From an uncultured Lentisphaeria bacterium (GTDB taxonomy: Bacteria; Verrucomicrobiota; Lentisphaeria; Victivallales; UBA1829): DNA of 64,000 nucleotides. The notes under the pieces were generated by a model, which was given only the letters and a program-made list of their open reading frames with translations, did no database searches and had not been told where the DNA came from. The stretch covers positions 20,585 through 84,584 of the forward strand of contig CASDPB010000011.1 of NCBI GenBank assembly GCA_949282305.1, given 5' to 3'. Shown piece after piece: positions 43,833 through 51,369 of this stretch. The translations under genes were made by a program, and so were the position numbers. Position 1 is the stretch's first letter; each line of letters opens with the position of its first letter.

Positions 43833-44183
43833 ATGAAGAAAAAAACATCGGCGATTGTTTTTTGTGTTGCGGCGGTTCTTGTTCTTCTGCTTGCTGTTTT
43901 TCTTTTCCGGGGTGCGGAGCAGCGGATTTACGCCGGGACAGATGCCGCGGTTTCAGAAGAAGAACTGGAACGTTCCGATCTCAGGAAGATTGCGACACGC
44001 GCACTGCGGGACCGCGGCATTGAAACGAAATGCGCCATGGTGAAGCTGGACGGGACATTTCCCGACGGTTCCCGCCGTGTTGTGGTGGTTCTCAGGAACG
44101 GACGCGAGATGAAGGGACGTCTTTACAAGGAGCGGAACCGTCTGAAGATCGCGGTGGATGTCATCAGTGGGTTTGAATCATAA
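43833..44183 (+). CDS. Small single-pass membrane protein, unknown
   Basis: A 116-residue protein not recognised as any family. A hydrophobic N-terminal segment (residues 7-25, AIVFCVAAVLVLLLAVFLF) would anchor or export it, followed by a basic soluble part with two beta-rich stretches (MVKLDGTFPDGSRRVVVVL and KGRLYKERNRLKIAVDVI). It is the first gene of the envelope operon, 16 nt ahead of the first CsgG-like gene, so a periplasmic accessory role is likely. Shine-Dalgarno GGAAGGACACGGAG lies upstream. Confidence 0.65.
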   Translation: MKKKTSAIVFCVAAVLVLLLAVFLFRGAEQRIYAGTDAAVSEEELERSDLRKIATRALRDRGIETKCAMVKLDGTFPDGSRRVVVVLRNGREMKGRLYKERNRLKIAVDVISGFES

Positions 44184-44199
44184 TATGGAGGAATGAAAA

Positions 44200-45051
44200 A
44201 TGTCTGCGATGATAAAAAAAGGATTCGTCCTGTGCTGTTTGGCGTTTGTGTTCGGGCTGGGGGCGGAGGAGGCGCAGAAAACTGCGGAAGCGAAAACGCC
44301 GGAAATGAAGATCGCCGTGCTGGATTTCACCTGCATTGATCTCGTCGGGCAAAAACTGCGTCTGATGAAGGACAAGCCGCTGGATACCGCTTACAAGGGG
44401 ATTCTCAGCAATGCGGACCGCCAGAGCATCGACGACCGGATGCAGGGGCTGGTCAGAATGATCGACGCCCGTATCGCCGGCTCCGCCGCAATGACGGCAA
44501 TCGGGCAGGATTTTCAGGAAAATGCCCGTGACCGTGCGGCAAGGGAGGCTCTGGCAGAGAAGATTCTGAACTCAAAACAGCGTCCCATTATAATCGGCGC
44601 GGAATATATGACAGGTTATCTCGGGGAATATCCGGAGACTTTCACGCTTGTGAACCGCGAGGGGATCGAATCCGCGCTGAAATCTCTGGATTTCGGACGT
44701 GCCCCGACCGCGGAGGACGCCGATCAGCGGATTCGGGAATTTTCAGAAAAAAGCGGAGCGACCCATGTTCTGATCGGAACGGTTGCCGATTTGAATACGG
44801 AACATAAGAAATTCTCCGGCTACGGCATCAAGACGGATCGAATTCAATATTCCCTGGATGTGCTTGTGAAGGTGATTGACCTCAGGACCAGTCAGATTGT
44901 ATTTTCAAAAGTCGTCACGGGGGAGAAATCCCTGATGAATACGAAATTTGCCCAGACGATTGACGATTCGCTTTTTCAGGATCTCATGAAGGATGCGCTC
45001 AGGCAGGCCGCCGGGGCGATGAACGCACGTTTTGGCAAGGTTGGAAAATAA
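44200..45051 (+). CDS. CsgG-like exported protein 1
   Basis: A 283-residue exported protein. A signal peptide (about 1-22, ending GLGAEE) precedes a CsgG/LpoB-type alpha-beta fold: the first strand is KIAVLDFTCID, and the later ATHVLIGTVADLN and QYSLDVLVKVIDLRTSQIVFSK segments are characteristic of CsgG-related domains. No lipobox cysteine is seen. GGAGG precedes the ATG. In this operon it would act in the periplasm or at the outer membrane, but curli genes are absent, so a curli secretion role is not supported. Confidence 0.72.
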   Translation: MSAMIKKGFVLCCLAFVFGLGAEEAQKTAEAKTPEMKIAVLDFTCIDLVGQKLRLMKDKPLDTAYKGILSNADRQSIDDRMQGLVRMIDARIAGSAAMTAIGQDFQENARDRAAREALAEKILNSKQRPIIIGAEYMTGYLGEYPETFTLVNREGIESALKSLDFGRAPTAEDADQRIREFSEKSGATHVLIGTVADLNTEHKKFSGYGIKTDRIQYSLDVLVKVIDLRTSQIVFSKVVTGEKSLMNTKFAQTIDDSLFQDLMKDALRQAAGAMNARFGKVGK

Positions 45052-45067
45052 GAAGGAGAGTGTGGAT

Positions 45068-46369
45068 ATGCGGAAATCATTACTGTTTTGCTGTCTGTTC
45101 GCTGTCTGCTGCGCATTGAGCGCGGCACCGAAGGAAAAAATTGCGGTGGCTTCGGACAACCGCGCAGGACTTTCCGAAAATGAGATTCAGGCACTGACCG
45201 GCAGAATTGAGGCGAAACTTAACGGAAAATACAATGTCGTCACCCGCTCCGCCCTGGAGGCGATTCTCCGCGAGAATCAGTTTCAGACGGAATCGGGGCT
45301 GGTTGATGACCGCGGGACTCTGGCGCGTTTCGGCAAGGTCTCCGGCGTGAATCTGCTTCTGCATTATACGGTGGCGAAACTCGGAAACGGATATACGATG
45401 AGTTTCATGCTTGTCAACTGCACGACCGGTGAGGTCGATGCGGAGAAAAAGGCGGTGGCCGACGCCGCTTCCTTCGCGCAGCTGATTGCGCGCATGGATA
45501 TTGCGCTGGATAAGATGGGGCTTCTTGCCAAAGGCGCGGATACGGTCCGCAAACTCGCAATCCTGCCGGTGAAAGTTGCAGGCAGGAACATTTCCCCGGC
45601 GGATGCCGCCGCTTTCGGCAGCAAACTGGGCAGTTCACTTCGGGGAAGCGGCGTTTTTGAACTGCTGGAGCGCGCCGATCTCGACAAGATTGTCGCGGAG
45701 TCCAAAATGGTTGACTTTGCACTCGCTGACAGCGGGCAGTATTCCCGGATTGCGCAGATGTCCGTGGCGGACGATATTCTTGTTCTGAACTTGACGCGCT
45801 TGGAGAACAATCTGATCTCAAGTTCGACGCAGATCGCCGGAACCAATTCCAGAATCGTATCGACAGTGCAGGCGGATTTCAAGCTGCTGGAAGTGAAGAC
45901 CGGTAAAGTCATCGCTTCCGGAGATTTCAAGTTTACGATGCGCTCCACCGAAATTCCCGCTTCGGAGAAACGCGACTGGACTGCCGCCGATTATACGAAC
46001 GCGCTTCTTGACCGTGCCGTCGCCGCTTTGGCGGAAAACATTCTGGAACAGGTCGATCCGGTGCTCGTCGCCGCGGTGGACGGAGGACAGGTCTATCTGA
46101 CGCGCGGCTCTCTCGGCGGCGTGAAAGCGGGAGACGTGTTTCAGGTTTATGTCAAAAGCGCGGGGATTGTGCATCCGGTGACGAAAAAGGTGATCGGTCA
46201 GGCGGAAAAGATGGCGGGAACGGTTCGAGTGAATTCAGTTCAGCCGGAATTGAGCACAGCGTCGATCATGACGGGAAAAGCTGCCGATTTTGCCGTCGGC
46301 GCCGTTTGCCGGAAACAGGCGCAGGCTCCTGCCGCGCAACCGCCTCCGGCATATCCGATGGCGCAGTAG
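45068..46369 (+). CDS. CsgG-like exported protein 2
   Basis: A 433-residue exported protein with a signal peptide (about 1-20, ending ALSAAP). Two CsgG-like halves are visible: KIAVASDNRAGLS with ALEAILRENQ (about 22-160), and KLAILPVKVAGRN with LLERADLDKIVAES and VQADFKLLEVKTGKVIASG (about 170-330). A beta-rich tail (GQVYLTRGSLGGVKAGDVFQVY) and a Pro/Ala-rich C-terminus follow. Start at 45068 with AGGAG upstream; the frame overlaps gene 1 if the ATG at 45032 is used. It resembles proteins encoded with LpoB and COG3014 lipoproteins in other Gram-negatives. Confidence 0.72.
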   Translation: MRKSLLFCCLFAVCCALSAAPKEKIAVASDNRAGLSENEIQALTGRIEAKLNGKYNVVTRSALEAILRENQFQTESGLVDDRGTLARFGKVSGVNLLLHYTVAKLGNGYTMSFMLVNCTTGEVDAEKKAVADAASFAQLIARMDIALDKMGLLAKGADTVRKLAILPVKVAGRNISPADAAAFGSKLGSSLRGSGVFELLERADLDKIVAESKMVDFALADSGQYSRIAQMSVADDILVLNLTRLENNLISSSTQIAGTNSRIVSTVQADFKLLEVKTGKVIASGDFKFTMRSTEIPASEKRDWTAADYTNALLDRAVAALAENILEQVDPVLVAAVDGGQVYLTRGSLGGVKAGDVFQVYVKSAGIVHPVTKKVIGQAEKMAGTVRVNSVQPELSTASIMTGKAADFAVGAVCRKQAQAPAAQPPPAYPMAQ

Positions 46370-46382
46370 GAAAGGGCAGGGG

Positions 46383-47867
46383 ATGGCAGGAAAAAGAACA
46401 GCGGGACGTCTTGCGTTATGCCTGACGGGAGGCATTGCGCTTCTGCTGCTGTCCGCATGCGGCACGGTTTACACGCAGGCGGATCAGGAACGTGTCGCGG
46501 AGCTTTACTATGCCAACCGGCTGGATGAGGCCGCCGCGGAAACGTCTGAAATGAGTGACGATTTCCAGGGGGAGACCGGCGGGAACGCGCTTCTCTGGCA
46601 CATTGAAGCCGGATCGGCAAATATGGAGGCGGGAAAATACGGGGAATCCCTCAAGCATCTCCGGCGCGCGGAAAAGCTGCTGTATCTTCATGACTCACAG
46701 GGGAGACTGGATCTGCACTCTCCCGGAAAGGCATCTTACAGCGGATTCCGGAGCGACCGCATTCTTCTGAGCATGTTCAAGTTTTTCGATTATCTTTCCT
46801 GCGACCAGTTTGAAGATGCCCTCGTGGAGATTCGCCGTATGAGGCAGAGCCAGTATCGTTTTCTGCTGGACGATGCGGACAAGGCGATGCTGGAATACAA
46901 CCGCAGGAATTCCGGCAGGGATGTGCCGCCTTACCGGATGAAGATGGAAGTTTTCGACGACAAGACAGCCAATTCCGCGTTCGGACTGGTCAAGGTTTTG
47001 CCTGATTATCAGGAATACAACAGTCTGCGCCGCCCCGTTTACAGCGCCATGTTTCATCCGCTGGCGTTTTATCTGTCCGCAATAGCCTACTACTGGGACA
47101 ATGACTGGGATGAAGCCGCGATTGACCTGAAATATCTTTATGGAATGCAGCCGGGAAACGAACTCATACGGCGGGATTGCGCAACCGTCCTGAAACTTCT
47201 TGACGAGCCGTATCCGGACGGTTTGAAGAATGCCGCCCCGTGGAATTACTCCCTTTGCGATGATATTGTTTTTGTGATCGTTGCCGACGGACGCGCTCCC
47301 GCATGGACCACCCGTTCCGTTTCCTTTCAGATTCCCGGCATGGTTCCTGCAAAATGGAGTTTTCCGATTCTGGAAAAAACGTCTCCCATGCCGGCAAACG
47401 CCGTAACGGTTTCTGCGGACGGCAGGACAGTGCCTCTTTACGCTCTGGCTGATCTGCATGAAATTTTCAATGACGAATACTGGCAGCTGACAATGCCGGA
47501 GATGATTCGGCGCGCCGTGAGCGCAATCAGGAAACAGACACAGGCGAACACCGCCGCCAAAGCATCCCTTGCCGCCGCGGTCGCCGCACCTGATTACGGG
47601 GGAAAGGCATTGGCAATCGCCGCCGCTACCGCCGCGGTCGCCGCAACCAAAGACATCTCCATGAATGATTCCGACTGGCGGCGCTGGGCAACGGTTCCGC
47701 GCCGTTTCATGGTGACGCATTTTCCGATCCCGAAGGACCGGAAGATCACGCTGTCCCTTGACAGGGCACACACCGTGACGCTCAAACCTGAAACGCACCG
47801 CGCTGTGATTTACGTTCGCAAACTGGATAACGCCTATGTCCCGCATGTCTGGGAGTCGGGCGATTAG
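46383..47867 (+). CDS. COG3014-type outer-membrane lipoprotein
   Basis: A 494-residue lipoprotein with the lipobox LSAC (Cys26). The N-terminal half contains TPR-like helices (AELYYANRLDEAAAET, and HLRRAEKLLYLHDS). The C-terminal half includes WSFPILEKTSP, an Ala-rich hydrophobic stretch (about 395-425) and a C-terminal beta region. Length and neighbourhood match the uncharacterised COG3014 family, which often lies beside LpoB and YcfL. A direct part in the PBP-activation system is inference. AGGGG precedes the ATG; it follows the second CsgG-like gene by 13 nt. Confidence 0.72.
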   Translation: MAGKRTAGRLALCLTGGIALLLLSACGTVYTQADQERVAELYYANRLDEAAAETSEMSDDFQGETGGNALLWHIEAGSANMEAGKYGESLKHLRRAEKLLYLHDSQGRLDLHSPGKASYSGFRSDRILLSMFKFFDYLSCDQFEDALVEIRRMRQSQYRFLLDDADKAMLEYNRRNSGRDVPPYRMKMEVFDDKTANSAFGLVKVLPDYQEYNSLRRPVYSAMFHPLAFYLSAIAYYWDNDWDEAAIDLKYLYGMQPGNELIRRDCATVLKLLDEPYPDGLKNAAPWNYSLCDDIVFVIVADGRAPAWTTRSVSFQIPGMVPAKWSFPILEKTSPMPANAVTVSADGRTVPLYALADLHEIFNDEYWQLTMPEMIRRAVSAIRKQTQANTAAKASLAAAVAAPDYGGKALAIAAATAAVAATKDISMNDSDWRRWATVPRRFMVTHFPIPKDRKITLSLDRAHTVTLKPETHRAVIYVRKLDNAYVPHVWESGD

Positions 47868-47879
47868 GAAGGAGATATT

Positions 47880-48479
47880 ATGTTGAGGCTGATTTTTCTG
47901 ACACTGCTGCTGGTGATGATGACGTCCTGCGGTTCGACGGCGCGCATGATCGAGATCGGTTCCGATGAAGACCTGACGACAATCAGTTCCATTGATCCCC
48001 GAGACTGGCAGAAAGCCGCGGTGGATAGCATCAATTCCATGCTGGAGTCCGGCGCTTTGAAGCGTGCGGACGGCAGAAAGAATGTCGTGATGATAAGCCG
48101 TATCCGCAACTATACGCTTCAGCATCTTGAATCCCGGCTTCTGACGGCGAAGATGCGCCAGGCGATTCTGGCATCGGGACAGGCGATTGTGACATCCGCG
48201 ATCGGCAACAGCAGCAACGTCGATCTTGCCGTGAGACGGATTCGCGACAAGGAACACGACGATCTTTTCGACCAGACTACGGTTCAGAAGCGGGGCACCG
48301 TAATCGCACCTGACTTGAGTCTGTCGGGCTCCATCACGCAGCAGACCACGATTCAGGGGCGCACGGAAGAGAGTTATTTTGTCTTTCATCTTGTCCTGAC
48401 AGACCTGAAGACCGGGCTTGCTCTCTGGGAAAACAATGTGGAAGTCGCAAAACAGGGAACGCATTCGATTTTTGAATAA
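47880..48479 (+). CDS. LpoB-like penicillin-binding-protein activator lipoprotein, copy 1
   Basis: A 199-residue lipoprotein with the lipobox MTSC (Cys17). It matches LpoB in the DWQKAAVDSINSMLESGAL helix, NVVMISRIRNYT strand and RTEESYFVFHLVLTDLKTGLALWEN end. In E. coli LpoB activates the peptidoglycan synthase PBP1b from the outer membrane; by homology this would be a cell-wall synthesis activator. GAAGGAG precedes the ATG. It is paralogous to the gene at 48996, with most landmark segments shared. Confidence 0.85.
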   Translation: MLRLIFLTLLLVMMTSCGSTARMIEIGSDEDLTTISSIDPRDWQKAAVDSINSMLESGALKRADGRKNVVMISRIRNYTLQHLESRLLTAKMRQAILASGQAIVTSAIGNSSNVDLAVRRIRDKEHDDLFDQTTVQKRGTVIAPDLSLSGSITQQTTIQGRTEESYFVFHLVLTDLKTGLALWENNVEVAKQGTHSIFE

Positions 48480-48507
48480 ACGAAATAACCGGATAAGGAG
48501 AAGAAAG

Positions 48508-48972
48508 ATGAAAAGATGCAGAAAGACGGTCGTTCTTCCGGCTGTTCTGGGGGGAATGCTGGCGCTGTGCGCCTGTCAGGATTCAGTGAATACGCTGGAA
48601 AATATGGACAAAACAGCACAGCAGGAGTATGTCGACACCCGGTATTTTTCCACTGATTCCTACTGTCGCGACCGTATTACGATTCTGGCGGTCAATAAGA
48701 CCACGACCGATTCGGGGCTCATGAAGTTCCAGGTGCAGATCCGGAGCAACCGCTACGGTTTCTGGTCCGAGCTCTGGAGCGACATCATGGGGGCGAATCC
48801 GTATCACATTTCCTACAAGGTGGACTGGCTTGACGCAAAAGGGATGAAAGTCAATACCGCGTCAAGTGTCTGGCTGCCCGAAATCCTGATGCCCGGGGAA
48901 GTGAAATACATTCAGTCCGTGGCGCCGAACGCCAACTGCAGGGATTTCTTCATCAGCTTCAAGGAAAATTAA
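48508..48972 (+). CDS. ycfL: YcfL-family lipoprotein (DUF1425-like)
   Basis: A 154-residue lipoprotein with a lipobox LCAC (Cys23). A beta-rich domain of DUF1425/YcfL type follows (ILAVNKTTTDSGLMKFQVQIRS, then HISYKVDWLDAKGM and the C-terminal IQSVAPNANCRDFFISF). In E. coli ycfL is next to lpoB, and the same pairing is kept here, between two lpoB copies. No function is established. AAGGAG lies before the ATG at 48508; the open frame begins earlier inside the lpoB gene. Confidence 0.8.
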   Translation: MKRCRKTVVLPAVLGGMLALCACQDSVNTLENMDKTAQQEYVDTRYFSTDSYCRDRITILAVNKTTTDSGLMKFQVQIRSNRYGFWSELWSDIMGANPYHISYKVDWLDAKGMKVNTASSVWLPEILMPGEVKYIQSVAPNANCRDFFISFKEN

Positions 48973-48995
48973 CCAATTACAGAAAGGATTGAACT

Positions 48996-49607
48996 ATGAA
49001 ACACAAGTTTTTTCTGGCTTCCGCTTCCGTTGCCGCCCTTCTGGCGGCAGGCGGCTGCGGTTCCGCTCCGGTAAGGATTGACACCGCTTCCAATCAGGGG
49101 CTCACGACGATTCATCAGATTGACTTCAAGGACTGGCAGATCGCGGCGGAGAAAGGCATCAGCTCCATGCTGGAATCCGGCGCGCTGAAACGTGCCGACG
49201 GACGCAAGACGATTCTCATGATAAGCAATGTCAAAAACAGCACGTCGGAGAATGTCAACACCCGCATCCTGACCGATAAAATACGGCAGGCGGTTCTGCG
49301 GTCGGGACAGGCGGTCGTGACAACGGCGGTCGGCGCCAAAGGCGCGGAGGAAACGGCGGTGCGCCAAGTGCGCGAACTTGAGAACGATGACCTCTTCAAC
49401 CAGTCCACCGTCCAGAAACGCGGCACTGTGATCGCGCCTGATATGAGCTTGTCAGGAGAGATTGTCCAGCAGCAGAGACGTTCGGGACGGACCGAGGAGT
49501 CTTATTTCTTTATCCACATGGTCCTGACGGATCTTGCCACCGGGCTTGCGATGTGGGAGGACAATGTGGAAATCGCAAAGCAGGGGACGAAATCCATCTT
49601 TGATTAA
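48996..49607 (+). CDS. LpoB-like penicillin-binding-protein activator lipoprotein, copy 2
   Basis: A 203-residue lipoprotein with the lipobox AGGC (Cys21). It repeats the layout of the copy at 47880: DWQIAAEKGISSMLESGALKRADGRK, the STVQKRGTVIAPDMSLSG segment and the end MWEDNVEIAKQG. The tail and central core are nearly identical between the two copies, while the outer signal peptide and the sheet around residue 70 differ. AAAGG precedes the ATG. Last gene of the envelope operon. Confidence 0.85.
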   Translation: MKHKFFLASASVAALLAAGGCGSAPVRIDTASNQGLTTIHQIDFKDWQIAAEKGISSMLESGALKRADGRKTILMISNVKNSTSENVNTRILTDKIRQAVLRSGQAVVTTAVGAKGAEETAVRQVRELENDDLFNQSTVQKRGTVIAPDMSLSGEIVQQQRRSGRTEESYFFIHMVLTDLATGLAMWEDNVEIAKQGTKSIFD

Positions 49608-49618
49608 CAGAAATCCGT

Positions 49619-49653
49619 TTTTCTTCCGGAGCGCAGTTTCTTCCGGAAGAAAA
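49619..49653. terminator. Hairpin between convergent genes (possible terminator)
   Basis: A 12-bp inverted repeat TTTTCTTCCGGA / TCCGGAAGAAAA with an 11-nt loop. It lies between the second lpoB copy and the convergent small membrane gene. The T-run is part of the stem, so termination is plausible but not certain. Confidence 0.45.
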
Positions 49654-49658
49654 CAGCC

Positions 49659-49937
49659 TCAGGCGGCGGAGTCCTTGTCATGCTCCGCCTCTTTCTTTTC
49701 AGGTTTCGGAGCAAAATATTCTTTCAGAAGCAGCAGACCGCAGATTACCGCAAATGCGGGGAAAACCCATTTCGCATGGATGTGTCCGGGAAACAGAAAC
49801 TGCGCGGCGACTGCCCCCAGAGCGACGATGAAAACGATCCAGTAACACATCCGTTCCGTAACTTTTTTCGATTTTATCAATGCCGCCATCAGAAAAAGAA
49901 AAACGACTCCGATTGTAATAACAGCGATTTTGTGCAT
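49659..49937 (-). CDS. Small three-helix membrane protein, unknown
   Basis: A 92-residue hydrophobic protein not recognised as a named family. Three membrane segments are visible (about 3-22, 32-50 and 57-76), followed by a charged tail APKPEKKEAEHDKDSAA. The start at 49937 has AAGGAG at good spacing; a further in-frame ATG at 49955 has no such support. It is monocistronic on the minus strand, preceded by a repeat-rich spacer. Confidence 0.65.
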   Translation of the reverse strand: MHKIAVITIGVVFLFLMAALIKSKKVTERMCYWIVFIVALGAVAAQFLFPGHIHAKWVFPAFAVICGLLLLKEYFAPKPEKKEAEHDKDSAA

Positions 49938-50134
49938 GGCAATAACTCCTTTCATCGTAACAACTTAAAGAACGGCAAAAAAAACGGAAAAGACAAAAGA
50001 ATGTGATGAAGTCAGTTTTTGTGTCCTGTTCCTTTTCTTTCTGCAACCGGATCAATATACCTTGCCGCGCAGATTTTTGCAATGATCTTCACCCCCTCGG
50101 ATATTCTTTTTCATGAAAAGAAATCAAACATAAT

Positions 50135-50342
50135 CTCGCCATCTCGCTATCTCGCCATCTCGCCATCTCGCTATCTCGCTATCTCGCTATCTCGCCATCT
50201 CATAATCTCATAATCTCGCTATCTCGCTATCTCGCTATCTCGCCATCTCATAATCTCATAATCTCGCTATCTCGCTATCTCGCTATCTTGCTATCTCATA
50301 ATCTCATAATCTCGCTATCTCGCTATCTTGCCATCTCGCAAT
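50135..50342. repeat. Nested 8-bp tandem repeat with a 48-bp higher-order period
   Basis: Twenty-six consecutive 8-nt units: CTCGCTAT (13 copies), CTCGCCAT (5), CTCATAAT (6) and a few one-base variants toward the right end. Three consecutive copies of a 48-nt superunit occur at 50167-50214, 50215-50262 and 50263-50310 (three CTCGCTAT, one CTCGCCAT-like, two CTCATAAT). The array starts in the spacer and ends 5 nt before the stop of the AraC gene. No gene is seen between 49938 and 50347 otherwise. Confidence 0.95.
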
Positions 50343-50347
50343 CTTGT

Positions 50348-51220
50348 TTAAAACTCCGGACAGGGGCGGTATACCTCCCGTCGCGGCTTTTCCTCCGGAG
50401 GCGGCGGCTGCGCCTTGACCGGAAACTGATTGCGAAAACTGCGCGGCGAGGTTCCCGCTTTTCGTTTGAAGTAGTTGGAAAAGTAGTATTGATCCGAAAA
50501 AGAGAGCTGTGCGGCGATTTCCTTGATGGAAAGTTTGGAGTAAAGCAGCAGACGTTTTGCCATTTCAATCTTTTTGTTCATCAGATATTCATAGGGTGTC
50601 GTATGGAACGCCTGACGGAACGACCGGATCAGATGCGCTTCCGAAAATTCCTGCTTCTCCGCATATTCCTCCAGGTTGAATCCATTTTCCAGTGCTTCAT
50701 CCAGCGCCCCTTTCAACTGTTCGACTTCCGGCGGCAGTTTTGTGTGCATCCCATAGACGATGCGCGCCGCCTCCTCCACAAACTGATGAAAGATCAGCGC
50801 CGCCTGCTGATTGGAATCGGGGGAATTGTGATTCACGGAAAACATCGCTTCAAAATGTTTTTTCAGTCCGGGGCAGTTCGGAATATAATAGACTTCCTCC
50901 AGACGGTATGCCTTCAGTAGATAGTGCATCATGTCGCCGCTGATGACAAAGAAAAGTTTCTGCCAGGGATCGTTGCGGTCCGGCCAGTAAGTGTGCGTGC
51001 TGTACTGCGAAAGCACGTAGACGCTGTCTTTCACGGGGCGATAGGAATGCCCGTTGATTTCGAGTCCGCCGGCGCCGGCACTGACATACTCAACGGTGCA
51101 GAGCTCGTAGTTTTTCCGCGTGATGCTTCCCGTGCGGCTGTTTGCCACGGCTTCCGTTGCGGCGAAGAGCTGAAACGGAAACGGTTTTTCCTGCGCTGTC
51201 TTGGGATTGGTTTCAGTCAA
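50348..51220 (-). CDS. AraC-family transcriptional regulator with TTG start
   Basis: A 290-residue regulator. An N-terminal AraC effector domain (CTVEYVSAGAGGLEINGHSY, then YVLSQYSTHTYWP) is followed by a helical region and two helix-turn-helix units (about 170-275, with YLMNKKIEMAKRLLL and the signature IAAQLSFSDQYYFSNYFKRKAG). There is no in-frame ATG at the N-terminus; a TTG at 51220 is preceded by AAAGGA at good spacing and is the best start. Divergent from the Gfo/Idh/MocA gene, which it probably controls. The gene ends right at the 8-bp repeat array. Confidence 0.88.
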   Translation of the reverse strand: MTETNPKTAQEKPFPFQLFAATEAVANSRTGSITRKNYELCTVEYVSAGAGGLEINGHSYRPVKDSVYVLSQYSTHTYWPDRNDPWQKLFFVISGDMMHYLLKAYRLEEVYYIPNCPGLKKHFEAMFSVNHNSPDSNQQAALIFHQFVEEAARIVYGMHTKLPPEVEQLKGALDEALENGFNLEEYAEKQEFSEAHLIRSFRQAFHTTPYEYLMNKKIEMAKRLLLYSKLSIKEIAAQLSFSDQYYFSNYFKRKAGTSPRSFRNQFPVKAQPPPPEEKPRREVYRPCPEF

Positions 51221-51369
51221 GATTGCTCATCCTTTGTTGTATTTTATTCATGGATTTTATCGTGATAAATCAATCTTTTTATTTGATGTTTCCCATTAAA
51301 ATATTACATTATATCATGGAAGCGGAAAAAATCAATCAAATAACCAACCTATCAAAGGAGTTTTTTGGA

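Noticed and set aside
44200..46369. Curli secretion system
   Set aside because: CsgG-like domains are present, but csgA, csgB, csgE and csgF are absent and the neighbours are LpoB and YcfL, which point to the cell-wall activator context.
50019..50213. Open frame through the 8-bp repeat array encoding periodic Ser-Arg-Tyr-Leu peptides
   Set aside because: The openness follows from the repeat itself (8-nt units give a 24-nt coding period without stops). There is no Shine-Dalgarno and no conserved product.
50135..50342. CRISPR array
   Set aside because: The units are contiguous 8-mers without unique spacers, and there are no cas genes.
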